Positions 1-10,540 are shown, numbered from the stretch's first letter. The stretch is DNA of 64,000 bases from Tupaia tana (GCA_026018925.1 JAKSZU010000016.1:4322940-4386939); one strand, 5' to 3'. The notes: generated by a model not told the origin, from the sequence alone. Translations and numbers: made by a program.

Positions 1-37
1 CCAGCAATATAGCCATTATGCCATCTGCTGGTCCCCA
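1..37 (-). mobile_element. tSINE-L, 5' head only, cut by window edge
   Basis: Antisense head: CCATTATGCCATCTGCTGG followed by TCCCC is the reverse complement of the GGGGACCAGCAGATGGCATAATGG start seen in many copies downstream. The rest lies before base 1. Confidence 0.8.
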
Positions 38-277
38 AGCCTCTACAATGTTTAATAGCCTGAAACAGAGGAGAGAAAAAACAATAAATCTTCCTTCTTC
101 TCGGTTTTGCTTTACACTCTTCGTATACTTTTGTTGTTTTTGCTTCTGGCAAACATACACTATAAGAGGAATGACAAAAAGAGAAAAGACAACCACCCAC
201 AGCCCACAGATGGTTAACCCTGATCATTGTGAAGTGGGGAGAGGATGCCCCTGGGTGGCTCTTCCGACCTAAATCCA

Positions 278-352
278 TCACTTGATAACTTTGACCATGG
301 CCAAGTCGCATGAACTCTCCGAGCCTCAGTTTCTTCTTTCATGGTCTAACGT
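278..352 (+). mobile_element. MIR fragment
   Basis: The stretch reads like the 3' half of MIR (the 'gacc..ggc aagt..ctct gagcctcagtttc' block). GAGCCTCAGTTTCTTC is the clearest match. Old and diverged. Confidence 0.5.
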
Positions 353-572
353 ATCACTCCTCCCTCTTTCGCAAGGGGACTTTCAGCCAGGTCTCCCTGG
401 CAGCCTCAGCAGAGACAGAGAGAACTCATGCCCCCTCACTGGAGCCCCTCTCCTGAAGCCCGGTGCTGGTCCCTGCAGTCACGTCTCTCCCTACGCTGTA
501 CCCCCGGCCAGAGCATCCTCTCATCTTGCTTTCAGTGGCCAAACCCTTATTCACCGTTTAAGAGATATCACC

Positions 573-820
573 GGGCTGGCCCTGTAGCACAGCAGTTAAG
601 TACAGTGCTCAGGGAGCCAGGTCCTACAGGACCACCTGTGGTTTGAATCCTGGCCCTGGAAACTTGAAAAGCATTCTGGGAACAAATACATGTGTGTCCA
701 AAACCCTGATGGGAAGGAGAAACAGAGGGAAAGGATTGCAGTGTGAGCGCCCCATTGCGGGGCGTTCCCTCTTGGGTGAGTTCAAATGTCACTTGGCAAA
801 AAATAATAAAATAAATAAAG
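573..820 (+). mobile_element. tSINE-C
   Basis: Begins GGGCTGGCCCTGTAGCACAG, has a B-box-like GGTTTGAATCC, then a body with AAAGGATTGCAGTGTGAGCG and a CCCATTGCGGGGCG palindrome, and ends in an AATAAAATAAA tail. This is the reference copy for the older C group, which lacks the long CT-rich tract of tSINE-L. Confidence 0.7.
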
Positions 821-852
821 TAAAAAGAAATACCACCTGCTTGTGAAGATCT

Positions 853-1197
853 ATGCAAGCTACAAAGAAAAATAATAGTGTCAAGAGTACCTAACGTATA
901 ATGGGCTTTTCATTCTTTCCTGAATTATATTACATTTTCAAGATTATCTGTTTCAGTTTTGCAAAGCTTACGGAAGTGTTCCGTATTCCTGGCAGGGCAC
1001 TCCCACTTGCTACTCACTTACTGTGGGATCTCCTTCTTAAAACCAAACAACAGGACTTTTTGCTACCATGTCCCCATTGCAAATAAGATGTAATAACCTG
1101 TAGAATAACCAAGATGTAAAGAAAACAGCATCTGTACACTGTCATATGGTTTGGCAAGTTTGAAAAGGCATAAAAGTCCTACAAATGAATGCTTGGG
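853..1197. other. Intergenic, nothing recognised
   Basis: AT-rich unique sequence without a coding signal or repeat I can name. Confidence 0.5.
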
Positions 1198-1212
1198 AAC
1201 TTTCTCTATTCT

Positions 1213-1493
1213 TTTTTTTTTTTTAATTATTATTTTTTTTGGAGAGGTTTTCTCGCTATAGGGCGCTTGCGCTCGCCAGACACATAGAGAGAGACATAGA
1301 GACAGAAAGCGAGAAATCACCCCCCGGGGGGGATGGTCACGCCACAATCCCTTCTCCATTCTCCTCTCGGGATCTTGGGCACGCACGCACATGCGCCCGG
1401 CGTGAGTTTTAAGCCACCAGATCCGGGATGCGAACCGCGGTCGACTATGTGGGAGTCCAGCGACATAGCCATTATGCTAATTGCTGGTTCCCA
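1213..1493 (-). mobile_element. tSINE-L, GGGAACC subfamily, with 15 bp target duplication
   Basis: Full-length antisense copy with its T-rich tail on the left. A perfect 15 bp duplication AACTTTCTCTATTCT sits at 1198-1212 and 1494-1508, which shows L1-style target-primed insertion. CpGs at the head and TATAGGGCGCTTGCG are largely intact, so it is young. Confidence 0.93.
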
Positions 1494-1508
1494 AACTTTC
1501 TCTATTCT

Positions 1509-2164
1509 AATTGTACCCTAGTAACTATAATCCTAAGGAATTTTCTAGGCATAAATCTCCTAGTTTTCAAATACATCAGTCCATGTCTTATGGTTAACTA
1601 TTTTATAAATTTCATTGTCTATAAATAAAGAATATGGGGAGGGAAAGTGCTCAGGACAAGATACATACTTCTATAGAAAAATAACCAGCTTCAAGCATTA
1701 ACTCGAGTGGGGATTAGACACCCACAGAGTGTAAGTAGCTGTGAAGACTTCTTTAATGGCGTGCTGTCCTCCTGGAGATGAACCCCTCTGTGGAGGGCTT
1801 CCATTCACCAGGAAGACAAGAAGAGACCCGCGTCAGCACTCCCCTTCCAGCATCTGTTGTTTGAGGCCGTTGCCGTGGCCAGTAACAGAAGTACCTGAGC
1901 GACAGTAATTGAAGAGAACGGAGTTTATATAGACCATGGTTTGGAAGGTGAGCAGTCCCTGAGCGCGGTGCTGGCATCTGGCGAGGGTCTTCTGGCCACA
2001 GCACAGCAGGGCAGAGGGCAGCAGTGAGTGCGTCTGACCCTGGGTCTCTCTCCGGTCCCATTTTCTCTCCTTGTAACTCACCAGTACCCCAGTGGTAGAG
2101 GCCGAACCCAGTAACTCACCCTGTCCTAACCACAAACTCCCAAGGTTCCAGCTCCTTTTTTTTT
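1509..2164. other. Intergenic, nothing recognised
   Basis: Unique sequence. Short open frames on the minus strand at 1753-2135 have no recognisable product. Confidence 0.5.
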
Positions 2165-2347
2165 CTAGAATTATATTTACTTTTATTTATTTATTATTAT
2201 TTTATTTGCTATAGGGCACATGTGCTCACCAGACAGAGACAGAGAGAGAGAGAAGGTGAGAAAGCAAGCCATTAGGTCCAGGACTCAAACCGTGGTCAGC
2301 CACATGGGAGTCCAGCACCCTAATCACCATGCCACTTGCTGGCTCCA
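2165..2347 (-). mobile_element. tSINE-S
   Basis: Antisense: TTTATTTATTATTATT tail, GAGAAAGCAAGCCA body, GACTCAAACCGTGG B box, CATGCCACTTGCTGGC head. Confidence 0.85.
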
Positions 2348-2920
2348 GGCTCCATCTCTTAATCCATAGTCAGATTAAGTCTCTGCGCTCTCACTGCCTT
2401 CACAAAGGCTCACCACTTTGTAGCACGTGGATTTTCAGGGAACACACGGCAAACCATAGCATCCACCCTTCCCCTTCTTGATCTCTCAAAACTCAAGGTG
2501 CTTCTGAAGCCTAGAGCATTAGTTGCTAGGGATGTCCACACAGCCAGTGAGTTCTCTGCTGCTTGGAATTGAATCTTTTGAAAGCCAGGCTTCCACACGA
2601 GCTCGCTGTGGCTCTAACTCATCCAGACTTTTCCTGTCGCGTCTTCCTGACAGTTTAGTTGAGCTGGCCCCTGTCCTCTACATTTACAAGCGCCATCCCG
2701 GTGGGCTGAGGGTCTCACCATGATGCCCTTCATGCAGCCCCAGGTTCCTCTCTACGGCTCTTTGGCTGGTGGCTCCACTCTTTTACTGACAGCTCCCGAC
2801 AGATTCTAGATTTGCTTCCAGGTGTAGAGAACAGATGTGCATGGATACACCACTCACTGCATTTGCAAGCTTTATATTTTCAAACAAATTATTTAGTTAA
2901 CAATATGCAAGCCATCTCCT
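2348..2920. other. Intergenic, nothing recognised
   Basis: Mixed-composition unique DNA. No splice-flanked open frame or known repeat seen. Confidence 0.45.
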
Positions 2921-2923
2921 TTA

Positions 2924-3182
2924 GAAAAAAAAATTTTAGAGAGAGATTTTTGCTATAGGGCGTACACACTCACTAGAGAGACAGAGAAACAGAAAGCGAG
3001 AAATCATCTCCCAGGGGGGATGGCCATGCCGCAATCCCTTCTCCTCCATTCTCCTCTTGGGATCTTGGGCACGCACGCACATGTGCCTGGCATGAGTTTT
3101 AAGCCACTGTGTCCAAGACTCGAGCCACAGTCGACTATGTGGGAGTCCAGAAATGTAACCATTATGCCATCTGCTGGTCCCC
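2924..3182 (-). mobile_element. tSINE-L, left arm of an inverted pair
   Basis: Antisense full-length copy from an A/T-rich tail and TTTTTGCTATAGGGCG to ATGCCATCTGCTGGTCCCC. It has lost several CpGs. It lies about 24 bp from an oppositely oriented copy. Confidence 0.9.
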
Positions 3183-3206
3183 ACAAAAAATTTTTTTATA
3201 AAATGT

Positions 3207-3479
3207 GGGAACCGGCAGTTAGCGTAATGGCTATGTCGCTGGACTCCCACGTAGTCGACCGCGGTTCGCGTCTCGGACCCGGTGGCTTACAACTCACGCC
3301 GGGCGCGTGTGCGTGCGTGCCCAAGATCCCGAGAGGAGAATGGAGGAGAAGGGATTGCGGCGTGACCATCCCCCCTGGGGGGTGATTTCTCGCTTTCTGT
3401 CTCTCTGTCTCTCTCTGTCTGTCCGGCGAGCGCACGCGCACTATAGTGAAAAACCTCTCCAAAAAAAAAAAAAAAAAAT
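3207..3479 (+). mobile_element. tSINE-L, GGGAACC subfamily
   Basis: Starts GGGAACCGGCAGTTAGCG, keeps CGTAGTCGACCGCGGTTCGCG and GCCGGGCGCGTGTGCGTGCG with CpGs intact, and ends CTCTCC plus an A18 tail. AAATGTG on both sides looks like a short target duplication. Confidence 0.93.
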
Positions 3480-3485
3480 GTGTGT

Positions 3486-3749
3486 GGGGGCCAGCAGGTG
3501 GTGTGGTCGTTAAAGTACCTGGACTTCTCCAGGGACTTCTACAGTTCAAGTCCTGGACCCAGCCCCCTGGCTTGAAAATCATGCCCGGCATGCCAAGATC
3601 CCAAGAGGAAAATGGAGGAGAAGGGGTTGCGGGATGGCCATCCCCCCAGGAGGTGATGTCTCACTTCCCCTCTCTCAGTCTCCCTCTACTTCTCTCCTCT
3701 CTGGCAAGCACATGTTCCATATGGCCAAGAACTTAAAAAAAAAAAAAAA
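3486..3749 (+). mobile_element. tSINE-L, older copy
   Basis: Starts GGGGCCAGCAGGTGGTGTGG immediately after the tail of the preceding SINE. CpG-poor body, A-rich end at 3734-3748. Confidence 0.88.
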
Positions 3750-3767
3750 GCATGTGTATTCTGTGTA

Positions 3768-3791
3768 TAGAGTGTGTGTATGTGTGTAGTG

Positions 3792-3826
<35 letters not shown>
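3768..3826. repeat. (TG)n microsatellite
   Basis: Near-perfect TG run with two TAG interruptions in its first half. Confidence 0.95.
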
Positions 3827-3827
<1 letters not shown>

Positions 3828-3829
3828 TA

Positions 3830-3986
3830 CTCTAGACAGGGTCCCAGATCCTGAGACCCTCCTGTCTCTGCCTCCTGAGTAGCTGGACCTGCACGCACCA
3901 CTGCACCGGCATTTAGGGTGGGCCAGGAATTGAACCTGGCCTTTCATGCAGCCCCAGCCACTCAGGAGCAGCACCCCCTGATCCCA
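3830..3986 (-). mobile_element. t7SL composite SINE
   Basis: Read on the minus strand: a tRNA-like head with GGTTCAATTCCTGGCC, then GGTGCAGTGGTGCGTGC and AGCTACTCAGGAGGCAGAG as in the 7SL/Alu right part, ending near GTCTCAGGATC and CCCTGTCTAGA. This is the reference copy for the composite group. Confidence 0.75.
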
Positions 3987-4714
3987 CACTGCCTAGCAAC
4001 CTCCTTGTTAATGCCGGAGCTACCTGTCGAGAGCAAGTGCAAGAAAAGAAAATGGCTGATGAGCTACTGACTGAGGGAGCTCTTCCTCCACCTATGACCA
4101 TCCCGGTTATTGTATGGTTTCTGAAGCCATCTGTTCTAACCTGTACTCCTGCTGCTGTTTAGAATACAGGTGTTAATTACCTGGTAGCACCCCTGCTTGG
4201 CCTTAGGGCCTCACATGCCCCCAAGCAGCTCTGAGTTTCCCAGCACCAAAGCCTTTTCTCTGGTTACAGCAGCAAAACCCAGGACTTCTCTCCCAGCTAC
4301 TGCGGCTCTGGCTCTGGCTGGAGGGCCACTCATCTGCCCTGCGGGGAGAGGACTGGAATGACATTGCTTCTGTCTGCTCTCAGTCCCACTCACGAGGACC
4401 TTCTCCCACTGAGATGAACACAGTACTCTGAACTCCAGGCATCTTTAACATCTCTTAAACCGGATGAGTGTAAACATGTCAGAGATCCCTCCGCCCGCTC
4501 CGTGTCCCTCCCTGATGTCCGCGGCCGGCTCCTTCTCGTCACTAAGCAATCCATCAGTAGCGTGTTCTGTCAGCAAAGTGCTTTCTTGTAGCTTCTTTTA
4601 ATTTGTGGTTTCTATGATATTATCATTTTCCTCAGACTGTAAACTCCCTAAGGGATCAGAAAATGGCCTCTGCAATTAATACTGGTTTGTTAACTGATTT
4701 TTTCCATTTATCTT
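3987..4714. other. Intergenic, with a possible L2 scrap
   Basis: Mostly unique. At about 4580-4680, ACTGTAAACTCCCTAAGGG resembles the L2 3' region (AGAATGTAAGCTCC..GAGGG), but the match is weak. Confidence 0.4.
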
Positions 4715-5005
4715 TTTTAAAATTCTTTTTATTTGTGATAGAGTACATGTGAACACACACAGGAAGGACCGAGAGAGAGGGAGACAGAGAGAGGAACACT
4801 CTGCATAGGTCAGGTCTTGCTGCGACCCCCATCCTCCCTCTTCCCATCCTCCTGTCTCCAGCCTCTTAGGTCATGGGCACTAACATGCATGCCTGGTGTG
4901 TTTCCAGCTGGCCAGATCAGGGATTCACACCCTCGTCACCGTGTGGGGTCTGGCTTCTCGTGAGCAGCCAGTATCTTACTGCTGCCCCACAGAGCAGGTT
5001 CAGTA
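4715..5005 (-). mobile_element. tSINE-D (probable)
   Basis: Antisense layout: AAAATTCTTTTTATTTGTGA tail, a GAGAGAGGGAGACAGAGAG stretch, and a head-like end in which TGCTGCCCCACAG replaces the usual CCATGCCACCTGC. Diverged. Confidence 0.5.
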
Positions 5006-5084
5006 TTTTCCCTTGCTGCTGCTGCTACTGCTGTTTTTTGTTTTTCGTTTTTTTTGGTTTTTGTTTTTTGTTTTTTGTTTTTTT

Positions 5085-5285
5085 AAGAGGGTGTGTCCTC
5101 TCTCCTGGGAGACAGAGAGACAGAAAGTGAGAAATCACCCCCCGGAGGGATGATCATACCACAATTCCTTCTCCTCTGGGATGCACACAGATGCTTCCAG
5201 CATTAAGCCACTGGGTCTGGGACTTGAACCGGGGTCGACTATGTAGGAAACCAGTAACATAAACACCAGCTACCAGTCTCTCCCT
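5085..5285 (-). mobile_element. tSINE-L, internally deleted
   Basis: GGAGACAGAGAGACAGAAAG, AAATCACCCCCCGGAGGG and TTGAACCGGGGTCGACTATG are intact. The segment near the GATCTTGGGCACGCACG block is shortened. Confidence 0.85.
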
Positions 5286-5899
5286 TGCTTTTTATTTAAG
5301 CCTTTAGCAAGGGGTGTTATAATGAGTGAAATATAGCTTGCAAAGTGTCTCTGAGCCCTATTTAGAATCAAAACACCATTTTCAATGGTTGTTGAAAGGT
5401 GACTCCATCTTAATCATTAAAATAGCTCATTTAGAGTAGAAATTAAAGTATTTGCTATTTGGTAGTCTTACAGAATTGTTCACGAATTATAATTCCTCAC
5501 TTTACTACCAAAAGCTGCTGAAGAGAGAATGTCCTACAGTTGAAAAGACTGGACATTTATCTAATCGAGGGAGTCCTTGAATTTCATCTTAATCACATGT
5601 GGTAATTGGTAAGCGAGCTAAAAGGAAAGTAAGTGAGCAAACAGTGGGAAAAAGAGAGGCCAGGAGCAGCGAGAATATATTCTCAACAAGCGTCTGCTAA
5701 ATAAACAACTGAGAAGTAAAAACGAAACCCTGAAAACTTAAAACTAGGGTTAGACGGGGCAGGACCTCAGCGCTGTGGGGATCCAATTCCATGAAAAACA
5801 TTCTGACCCTCCCCATTTGGAGCATGACTATGATTTTGTCAAGGGGAAGAAAAATTTTCTTCTTTATTTAAATTCTGGGAGATGAAAAGAAAAAGCTAG
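5286..5899. other. Intergenic, nothing recognised
   Basis: AT-rich unique sequence without a named repeat or a coding frame. Confidence 0.5.
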
Positions 5900-6115
5900 A
5901 GGCCAGACAGTGGCAAAGTGGTGAAATGGGACGGCTGTGTGAGGCTACCCAAACGGGAAGGCCCCAAGTTCTCGTCCAGTGACCCCCTGAGTGCCCCTAG
6001 CAAGCATGTGTCCTGGGGCTGGCGGGGCTGGGGGTGGGTCGCCGTGTCAAGACCCTGATGGAGGTGCTGTCTCTCTCTTTCTTGTGAAGAAAATAAATAA
6101 ATAAGAAAAAAAAAT
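5900..6115 (+). mobile_element. tRNA-SINE, C-like and diverged
   Basis: AGGCCAGACAGTGGCAAAGTGG head, no clean B box, GTCAAGACCCTGATGGAGG body, TCTCTCTCTTTCTTGTGAAG and an AAATAAATAAATAAG tail. Confidence 0.5.
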
Positions 6116-6143
6116 GAAGATGAATTTTGAAAGCTGAATGAGA

Positions 6144-6234
6144 GGGGCCAGCAAGTGGTGTGGTGGTTAAGGGTGCTGGACTCCCACATGGCCAACCGTG
6201 GTTCAAGTCCAGACCTGGCAGCTTGCTTTCTCAC

Positions 6235-6284
<50 letters not shown>

Positions 6285-6378
6285 ATTTTGTCCCTAGCTG
6301 GTCAAATTTTTTTTAAAAAATTAAAAATAAATTTAAAAATAAATAAAGTTAAATAATTATTTAAAAAAATAAATAAAG
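6144..6378 (+). mobile_element. tSINE-S with expanded CT tract
   Basis: GGGGCCAGCAAGTGGTGTGG head, GGTTCAAGTCC B box, CTTGCTTTCTCACTTTGC, a long TC run, CTGGTCAAATTT, then AATAAATAAAG-type tail. Confidence 0.88.
6241..6282. repeat. (TC)n microsatellite inside a tSINE-S
   Basis: Forty-odd bases of uninterrupted TC at the place where ordinary copies have only CCCTCTCTCT. Confidence 0.95.
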
Positions 6379-7423
6379 ATGAGTGAGATACAGAATAGAA
6401 GACAAAGAGGAAAAAACAGATTACAACCAGACTACAGCATTGGGAAATTACGTGCCTTTTCCTACTCTTCTTATTCCCTTTCCTTCTTTCCACTGTTCAA
6501 GCTCAGAGTCGCATAGGAGGCTTCAGAGCAATCTGGAAACACGTTAAGTTAGACAACCCCAGGTGGCACACAGCGTTTAACTCTCCTTGCCCACGGAGCG
6601 ACAGGCTTGGAAAGCTTTTCACCAGGGCTGGGGAGGGGAGGAAGACTGCTAGTGGGAGCAGGGGAAGGCCACTGAGTGTGCGGTGACCAGCCGGCCCCGG
6701 ATTGCCTGGGCTCTATAACAAGTTCTTTCAACGCATGCAATTAATTCTCCTTTTCATCTTACCGCCTGCTAGAAAATGGGTCGTAGCTGCTTTTAAGACG
6801 TTCTCTCTGGAACAAATATTGACACAGGAGTCCTGTGTCGACACGGTGTGGCTTTGGATTTCGGGAGCAGGCCGATGCCTCTCGGGACATGTAGGTGCAG
6901 AGGGCAGGGTGCCACACCCGTGAGAATGGAGCCCGCTCCTGAGACAGGTCCAAGAGTCAGGCTGCTCTCCAGAACCAGCCAGGCGCCGGCCTTTCTGTTT
7001 TGAAATACGACAGGAGGTCCTCTCCTGAGTGCTTGCGTGCATTTATATCTTTTCTGAGTTTACTCCAGTTGGATCTTGGAGAACCCTAAGAGCTATTCGG
7101 ATTGTGGTAAATACCTGTCATTTAAGACAAACCGGGAGATCTTGCTGCCAGTGTTGCTTCAGCTCCTGTGCCCGCTAGCGGCTCCGGCCCCTCTCCCACA
7201 GCGGAGGTCTCTGAAGCTTTGTCTTCATGCTTGTCGTGAGAGACTCGTTGGCAAAGTCCCCGTCTTTTGCGAGAACTCCTTCTGCAGCAGTGACATTTGC
7301 GGGGGGAAAACACCCAAACTTGACTCTACCTACCCTGAATCATTGCAGGAAAGGTTTTCTTTGCTCGTTTTTTGTTGTTGTTTCCCAGATTTTATTTGTT
7401 CATTTTTGTGAAGAGCAGTGGAT
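6379..7423. other. Intergenic unique block
   Basis: About 1 kb without SINEs. I see no conserved coding frame. 7060-7360 has moderate GC and could be a non-coding element, but nothing identifies it. Confidence 0.45.
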
Positions 7424-7687
7424 GGGGACCAGCAGTTAGTGTAATGGCTGTGTCGCTGGACTCCCACATAGTTGACCGCGGTTCGTGTCCCGGACCTGGT
7501 GGCTTAAACTCACGCCGGGCCCATGTGCGTGCGTGCCCAAGATCCCGAGAGGAGAATGGAGGAGAAGGGATTGTGTCGTGGCCATCCCCCACTGGGAGGT
7601 GATTTCTCGCTTCCTGTCTCTCTGTCTCTCTGTCTCTCTCTTTCTGGCGAGCACACACGCCATATAGCAAAAACCTCTCCAAAAACA
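7424..7687 (+). mobile_element. tSINE-L, young
   Basis: GGGGACCAGCAGTTAGTGTAATGG head, CGCGGTTCGTGTCCCGG, GCCATATAGC end and CCTCTCCAAAAAC tail. Confidence 0.93.
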
Positions 7688-7734
7688 AGAATGTTGTAGT
7701 AGAAGTTCTTCAAATAGTTTATTTAGTTTGTAAA

Positions 7735-7899
7735 ATTATTTATTTTATTTTATTTATCCTCTCTTTTAAAAATTTTTTTGCTACAGGGCATGCACGCTCA
7801 CCAGAGAGAGAGAAAGTTAGAAAGCAAGTCACCAAGTCCTGACTCAAACTGCAGGTGGCCATGTGGGAGTCCAGTGCCACCATGCCATCTGCCGGCTCC
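7735..7899 (-). mobile_element. tSINE-S
   Basis: TATTTTATTTTATTTAT tail, a TTTTGCTACAGGGCATGC segment (shared with L), GAAAGCAAGTCACCAAG body, CATGCCATCTGCCGGC head. A mosaic of L-like end and S-like middle. Confidence 0.8.
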
Positions 7900-7904
7900 T
7901 TAAG

Positions 7905-8075
7905 ATAGCATTTACAACAGGGCCTCTCCATGTTGCAATCCTGCACGTCCTGCCCTAGCTGCCCAGTTCTGGGACTGTAAGGGTGCACCACCATGCCCAG
8001 GGGTCAGGGTGGGATGGGACTTGAACACAGGCCTCCCAAGTGGCCGCAACCTGCCAAGCAGCAGCGTTGGGCACA
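7905..8075 (-). mobile_element. t7SL composite SINE
   Basis: GGGCCTCTCCATGTTGCAAT and GGGTGCACCACCATGCCCAG are antisense 7SL/Alu motifs. They are joined to a tRNA-like part with GGACTTGAACACAGG and GCAACCTGCCAAGCAGC. Confidence 0.75.
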
Positions 8076-8142
8076 ATATTAAGGCTGTGGTGGTATTCAG
8101 ACACGTTTTAAATGTAGTTCTCAAAAATCTTTCCTTTTTCTG

Positions 8143-8393
8143 GGACCAGCAGTTAGCGTAATGGCTATGTCGCTGGACTCCCACGTAGTCGACTGCGGTT
8201 CGAGTCCCAGACCCGGTGGCTTAAACTCACACTGGGCACGTGTGCGTGCGTGCCCAAGATCCCGAGAGGAGAATGGAGGAGAAGGGATTGCGGCGTGGCC
8301 ATCCCCTCTGGGGGGTGATTTCTCGCTTTCTGTTTCTCTGTCTCTGTCTGTCTGGCGAGCGCACGCACCCTATAGCAAAAACCTCTCAAAAAA
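8143..8393 (+). mobile_element. tSINE-L with 20 bp target duplication
   Basis: Flanked by an identical 20-mer (AAAAATCTTTCC then TTTTTCTG) at 8123-8142 and 8394-8413. Head GGACCAGCAGTTAGCGTAATG, canonical B box GGTTCGAGTCC. Confidence 0.95.
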
Positions 8394-8413
8394 AAAAATC
8401 TTTCCTTTTTCTG

Positions 8414-9035
8414 ACATTTTATTTACTTGTTTATTTCTTCCAGGACCAAGAGAGTGAAAGAGAGAAAAAGAGACAGAGAGACAGCAGCTCCAACAGGACC
8501 ACACCACCACCATGACCCACCTCCATGGCTCCTCCAACAGGAGCACACCACCACAGCCCACTTCCGTGGCTCCTCCAACAGGACCACACTACCACAGCCC
8601 ACTTCCGTGGCTCCTCCAACAGGAGCACACCACCACGGCCCACCTCCATGGCTCCTCCAACAGGACCACACCACCACAGCCCAGCTCCGTGGCTCCTCCA
8701 ACAGGAGCACACCACCACCACAGCCTACCTCCGTGGCACCTCCAACAGGACCACATCACCACAGCCCACCTCCGTGGCTCCTCCAACAGGACCACACCAC
8801 CACCACAGCCCACCTCTGTGGCACCTCCAACAGGACCACACCACCACCACAGCCCACCTCCGTGGCACCTCTAACAGGACCACACCACCGCCACGACCCA
8901 CCTCCGTGTCAGCCAGCCCCAGATCACGGGTGCATGTGTATGCAGTGCGCTCAGGGCACTGAGCTCGAACCTGGAACCCTCCCATGCCGGTCAGCCTGGC
9001 AAAGCGGGATGCTATACCACTGCGCCACTGTGCGG
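8414..9035 (-). mobile_element. tSINE-D split by an internal minisatellite
   Basis: Left part 8414-8483 is the T-rich tail plus GAGACAGAGAGACAGCA. Right part 8909-9035 is CAGATCACGGGTGCATGTG, GAGCTCGAACCTGGAACCC (antisense B box) and CTATACCACTGCGCCACTG head. The 425 bp between them is a tandem repeat, not SINE body. Confidence 0.75.
8484..8908. repeat. Minisatellite, ten units of 41-44 bp
   Basis: Ten head-to-tail units begin CTCCAACAGGA(C/G)CACACCA and end CCACCTCCGTGG. Units of 41 and 44 bp differ by one extra CCA. A GAC/GAG alternation (units 2, 4 and 6 have GAGCAC) points to expansion of a two-unit block. Both lengths are 2 mod 3, so successive units change frame and all three + frames stay open by composition alone. 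Confidence 0.95.
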
Positions 9036-9061
9036 TTTTTTGTTATTGTTTGTTTTTTAGG

Positions 9062-9376
9062 AGGTTGTCTTCATCCATTTTGGGTTGCTATAACAGAATA
9101 CCTGAGACAATATAACTTATAAAAAAAAATCAATGTTTATTTTTTTATAGTCTGGAGGTTGGGAAGTCCAAGGTCAAGAGGGAGAGAAGGGGAAGGAAGG
9201 TGAGAGAGAGTTAAGCTCACCCTTCAGTAAGGAGCCCCTTGCGTGAGTCATTAACCCTCCTGTGAGGGCAGGCCCCCGTGACCTCATCGCCTCGTAGAGG
9301 CCTCACCTCTGCACGGTCACGTTAGGGACTCACTTCCAACATGTGAACTTTGGGGGACACACTCACATCACAGCGG
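9062..9376 (-). mobile_element. ERVL-MaLR LTR (MST/MLT1-like), antisense
   Basis: TTGGGTTGCTATAACAGAAT, ACCTGAGACAATATAACTTA, AGTCTGGAGGTTGGGAAGTC and the far-end block CATGTGAACTTTGGGGGACA follow the antisense order of a solo MaLR LTR. No internal retroviral sequence is attached. Confidence 0.75.
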
Positions 9377-9639
9377 AGGTGGACTCGGGCTCCAGAGCCC
9401 TGACTGGACACCCTGCGGCACGAGCATGGCGAGGACTGCGTGCGTTCACGCTTAGAAAGCCCTTAGCACAGGGCTTGCGTCCCGGGGCGCCAGCTGCATT
9501 TAATGTACTGTTCCCACAGCGTTGTTCTTTCGTCATGAGCTTAAAGCCCTCCTGCCTTGGACTATCTTACTCTGCTGAAGAAGGGCTGCAGCTAGAAATG
9601 ATTCTGTGTTTCCTCAGAAGCACGAATTTGTTTTCAAGG

Positions 9640-9716
9640 GGGGCTGGCGGGTGGTGTGGTGGTTGGGGGTGCTGGATTCCCACATGACTGATCACGGTTG
9701 GAGTCCTGGGCTTGGC

Positions 9717-9764
<48 letters not shown>

Positions 9765-9854
9765 TTCTCTCTCTCTCTGTTCCTCTCTAGTCAAATTGAA
9801 ATAAACAAATGAATAAATAAATAAAGTTAAATTTAAAAAATTCTTTAAAAAAAG
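9640..9854 (+). mobile_element. tSINE-S with 16 bp target duplication
   Basis: GAATTTGTTTTCAAGG occurs at 9624-9639 and 9855-9870. The CT tract at 9721-9762 is again expanded into a long TC run. Confidence 0.93.
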
Positions 9855-9870
9855 GAATTTGTTTTCAAGG

Positions 9871-10283
9871 CCTGTTCATTTCACTAAAGCTATAAAATAA
9901 CAGGAATCTTGCATTTTAGTGAGATGGCTTAGATCCACCTTACACAATGACCATCAAAGGCTCCGATATCGCTGGTTCTTTCTGTTGGTGCGTAAGGCCC
10001 TGGTTTCCACACACAAAGCGAAAAAGAGAATTAGGGAAGCTTTCTGATAGTTCAGGTCACTCACTTTAGATTTATCAGGGAACTTGTTTCAAATCTCTGA
10101 GAATCAACCTCTCAGAAACGTGCTTTTCCCTACTTTCTCAGAATAATAGGTTTTGGCACTGTGACTTAAACACAAGAGAAAGAAAAACAAAACCTAGAAC
10201 TTTAATTCATTCATCCATTCATCAAATATTGATTAATTTACTATGTCATTTTCTAGGGGTTGAATGAAATGGGATCAATAGAC
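9871..10283. other. Intergenic, with a MIR/L2-like scrap
   Basis: 10203-10262 (TTCATTCATCCATTCATC, then AAATATTGATTAATTTACTATG) resembles the common 'attcattcaacaaatatttattgagc' of old SINE/LINE 3' ends. The remainder is unrecognised. Confidence 0.45.
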
Positions 10284-10540
10284 AGGGACCAGCAGATGGC
10301 ATAGTGGTTATATCACTGGACTCCCACACGGCTGACCAAAGTTCGAGTCCTGGACCCAGTGTCTTCAAAATCATGCCGAGCTCATGTGTGTGCATGCTCA
10401 AGATCCTAGGAGGAGAAGGGATTACAGCATGGCCGTCCCTCCTGGGGTATGATTCTCCCTTTCCCTCTCACTGTTTCTGTCTCTCACTCTCCAGTGAGCT
10501 CATGTGTCCTAAGGCAAAACCCTCTAAAAAAAAAAAAAAA
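10284..10540 (+). mobile_element. tSINE-L, older copy
   Basis: GGGACCAGCAGATGGCATAG head, AAGTTCGAGTCCTGGACCC B box, and CCTAAGGC in place of CCTATAGC. CpGs mostly decayed. A16 tail. Confidence 0.9.

Noticed and set aside
3675..3989. Histidine/threonine-rich minus frame over the TG repeat
   Set aside because: It translates the (TG)n microsatellite and flanking SINEs.
8143..8215. tRNA gene suggested by A and B boxes
   Set aside because: The tRNA-like head is followed by SINE body and A tail, has target duplications and occurs dozens of times. No window copy looks like a functional tRNA.
8484..8908. CRISPR-like regular repeats
   Set aside because: Units abut without unique spacers and the DNA is mammalian.
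8427..9122. 231-codon open frame on +
   Set aside because: It is the longest frame of the region only because it crosses a stop-free minisatellite inside an antisense SINE. The other two + frames are open too.
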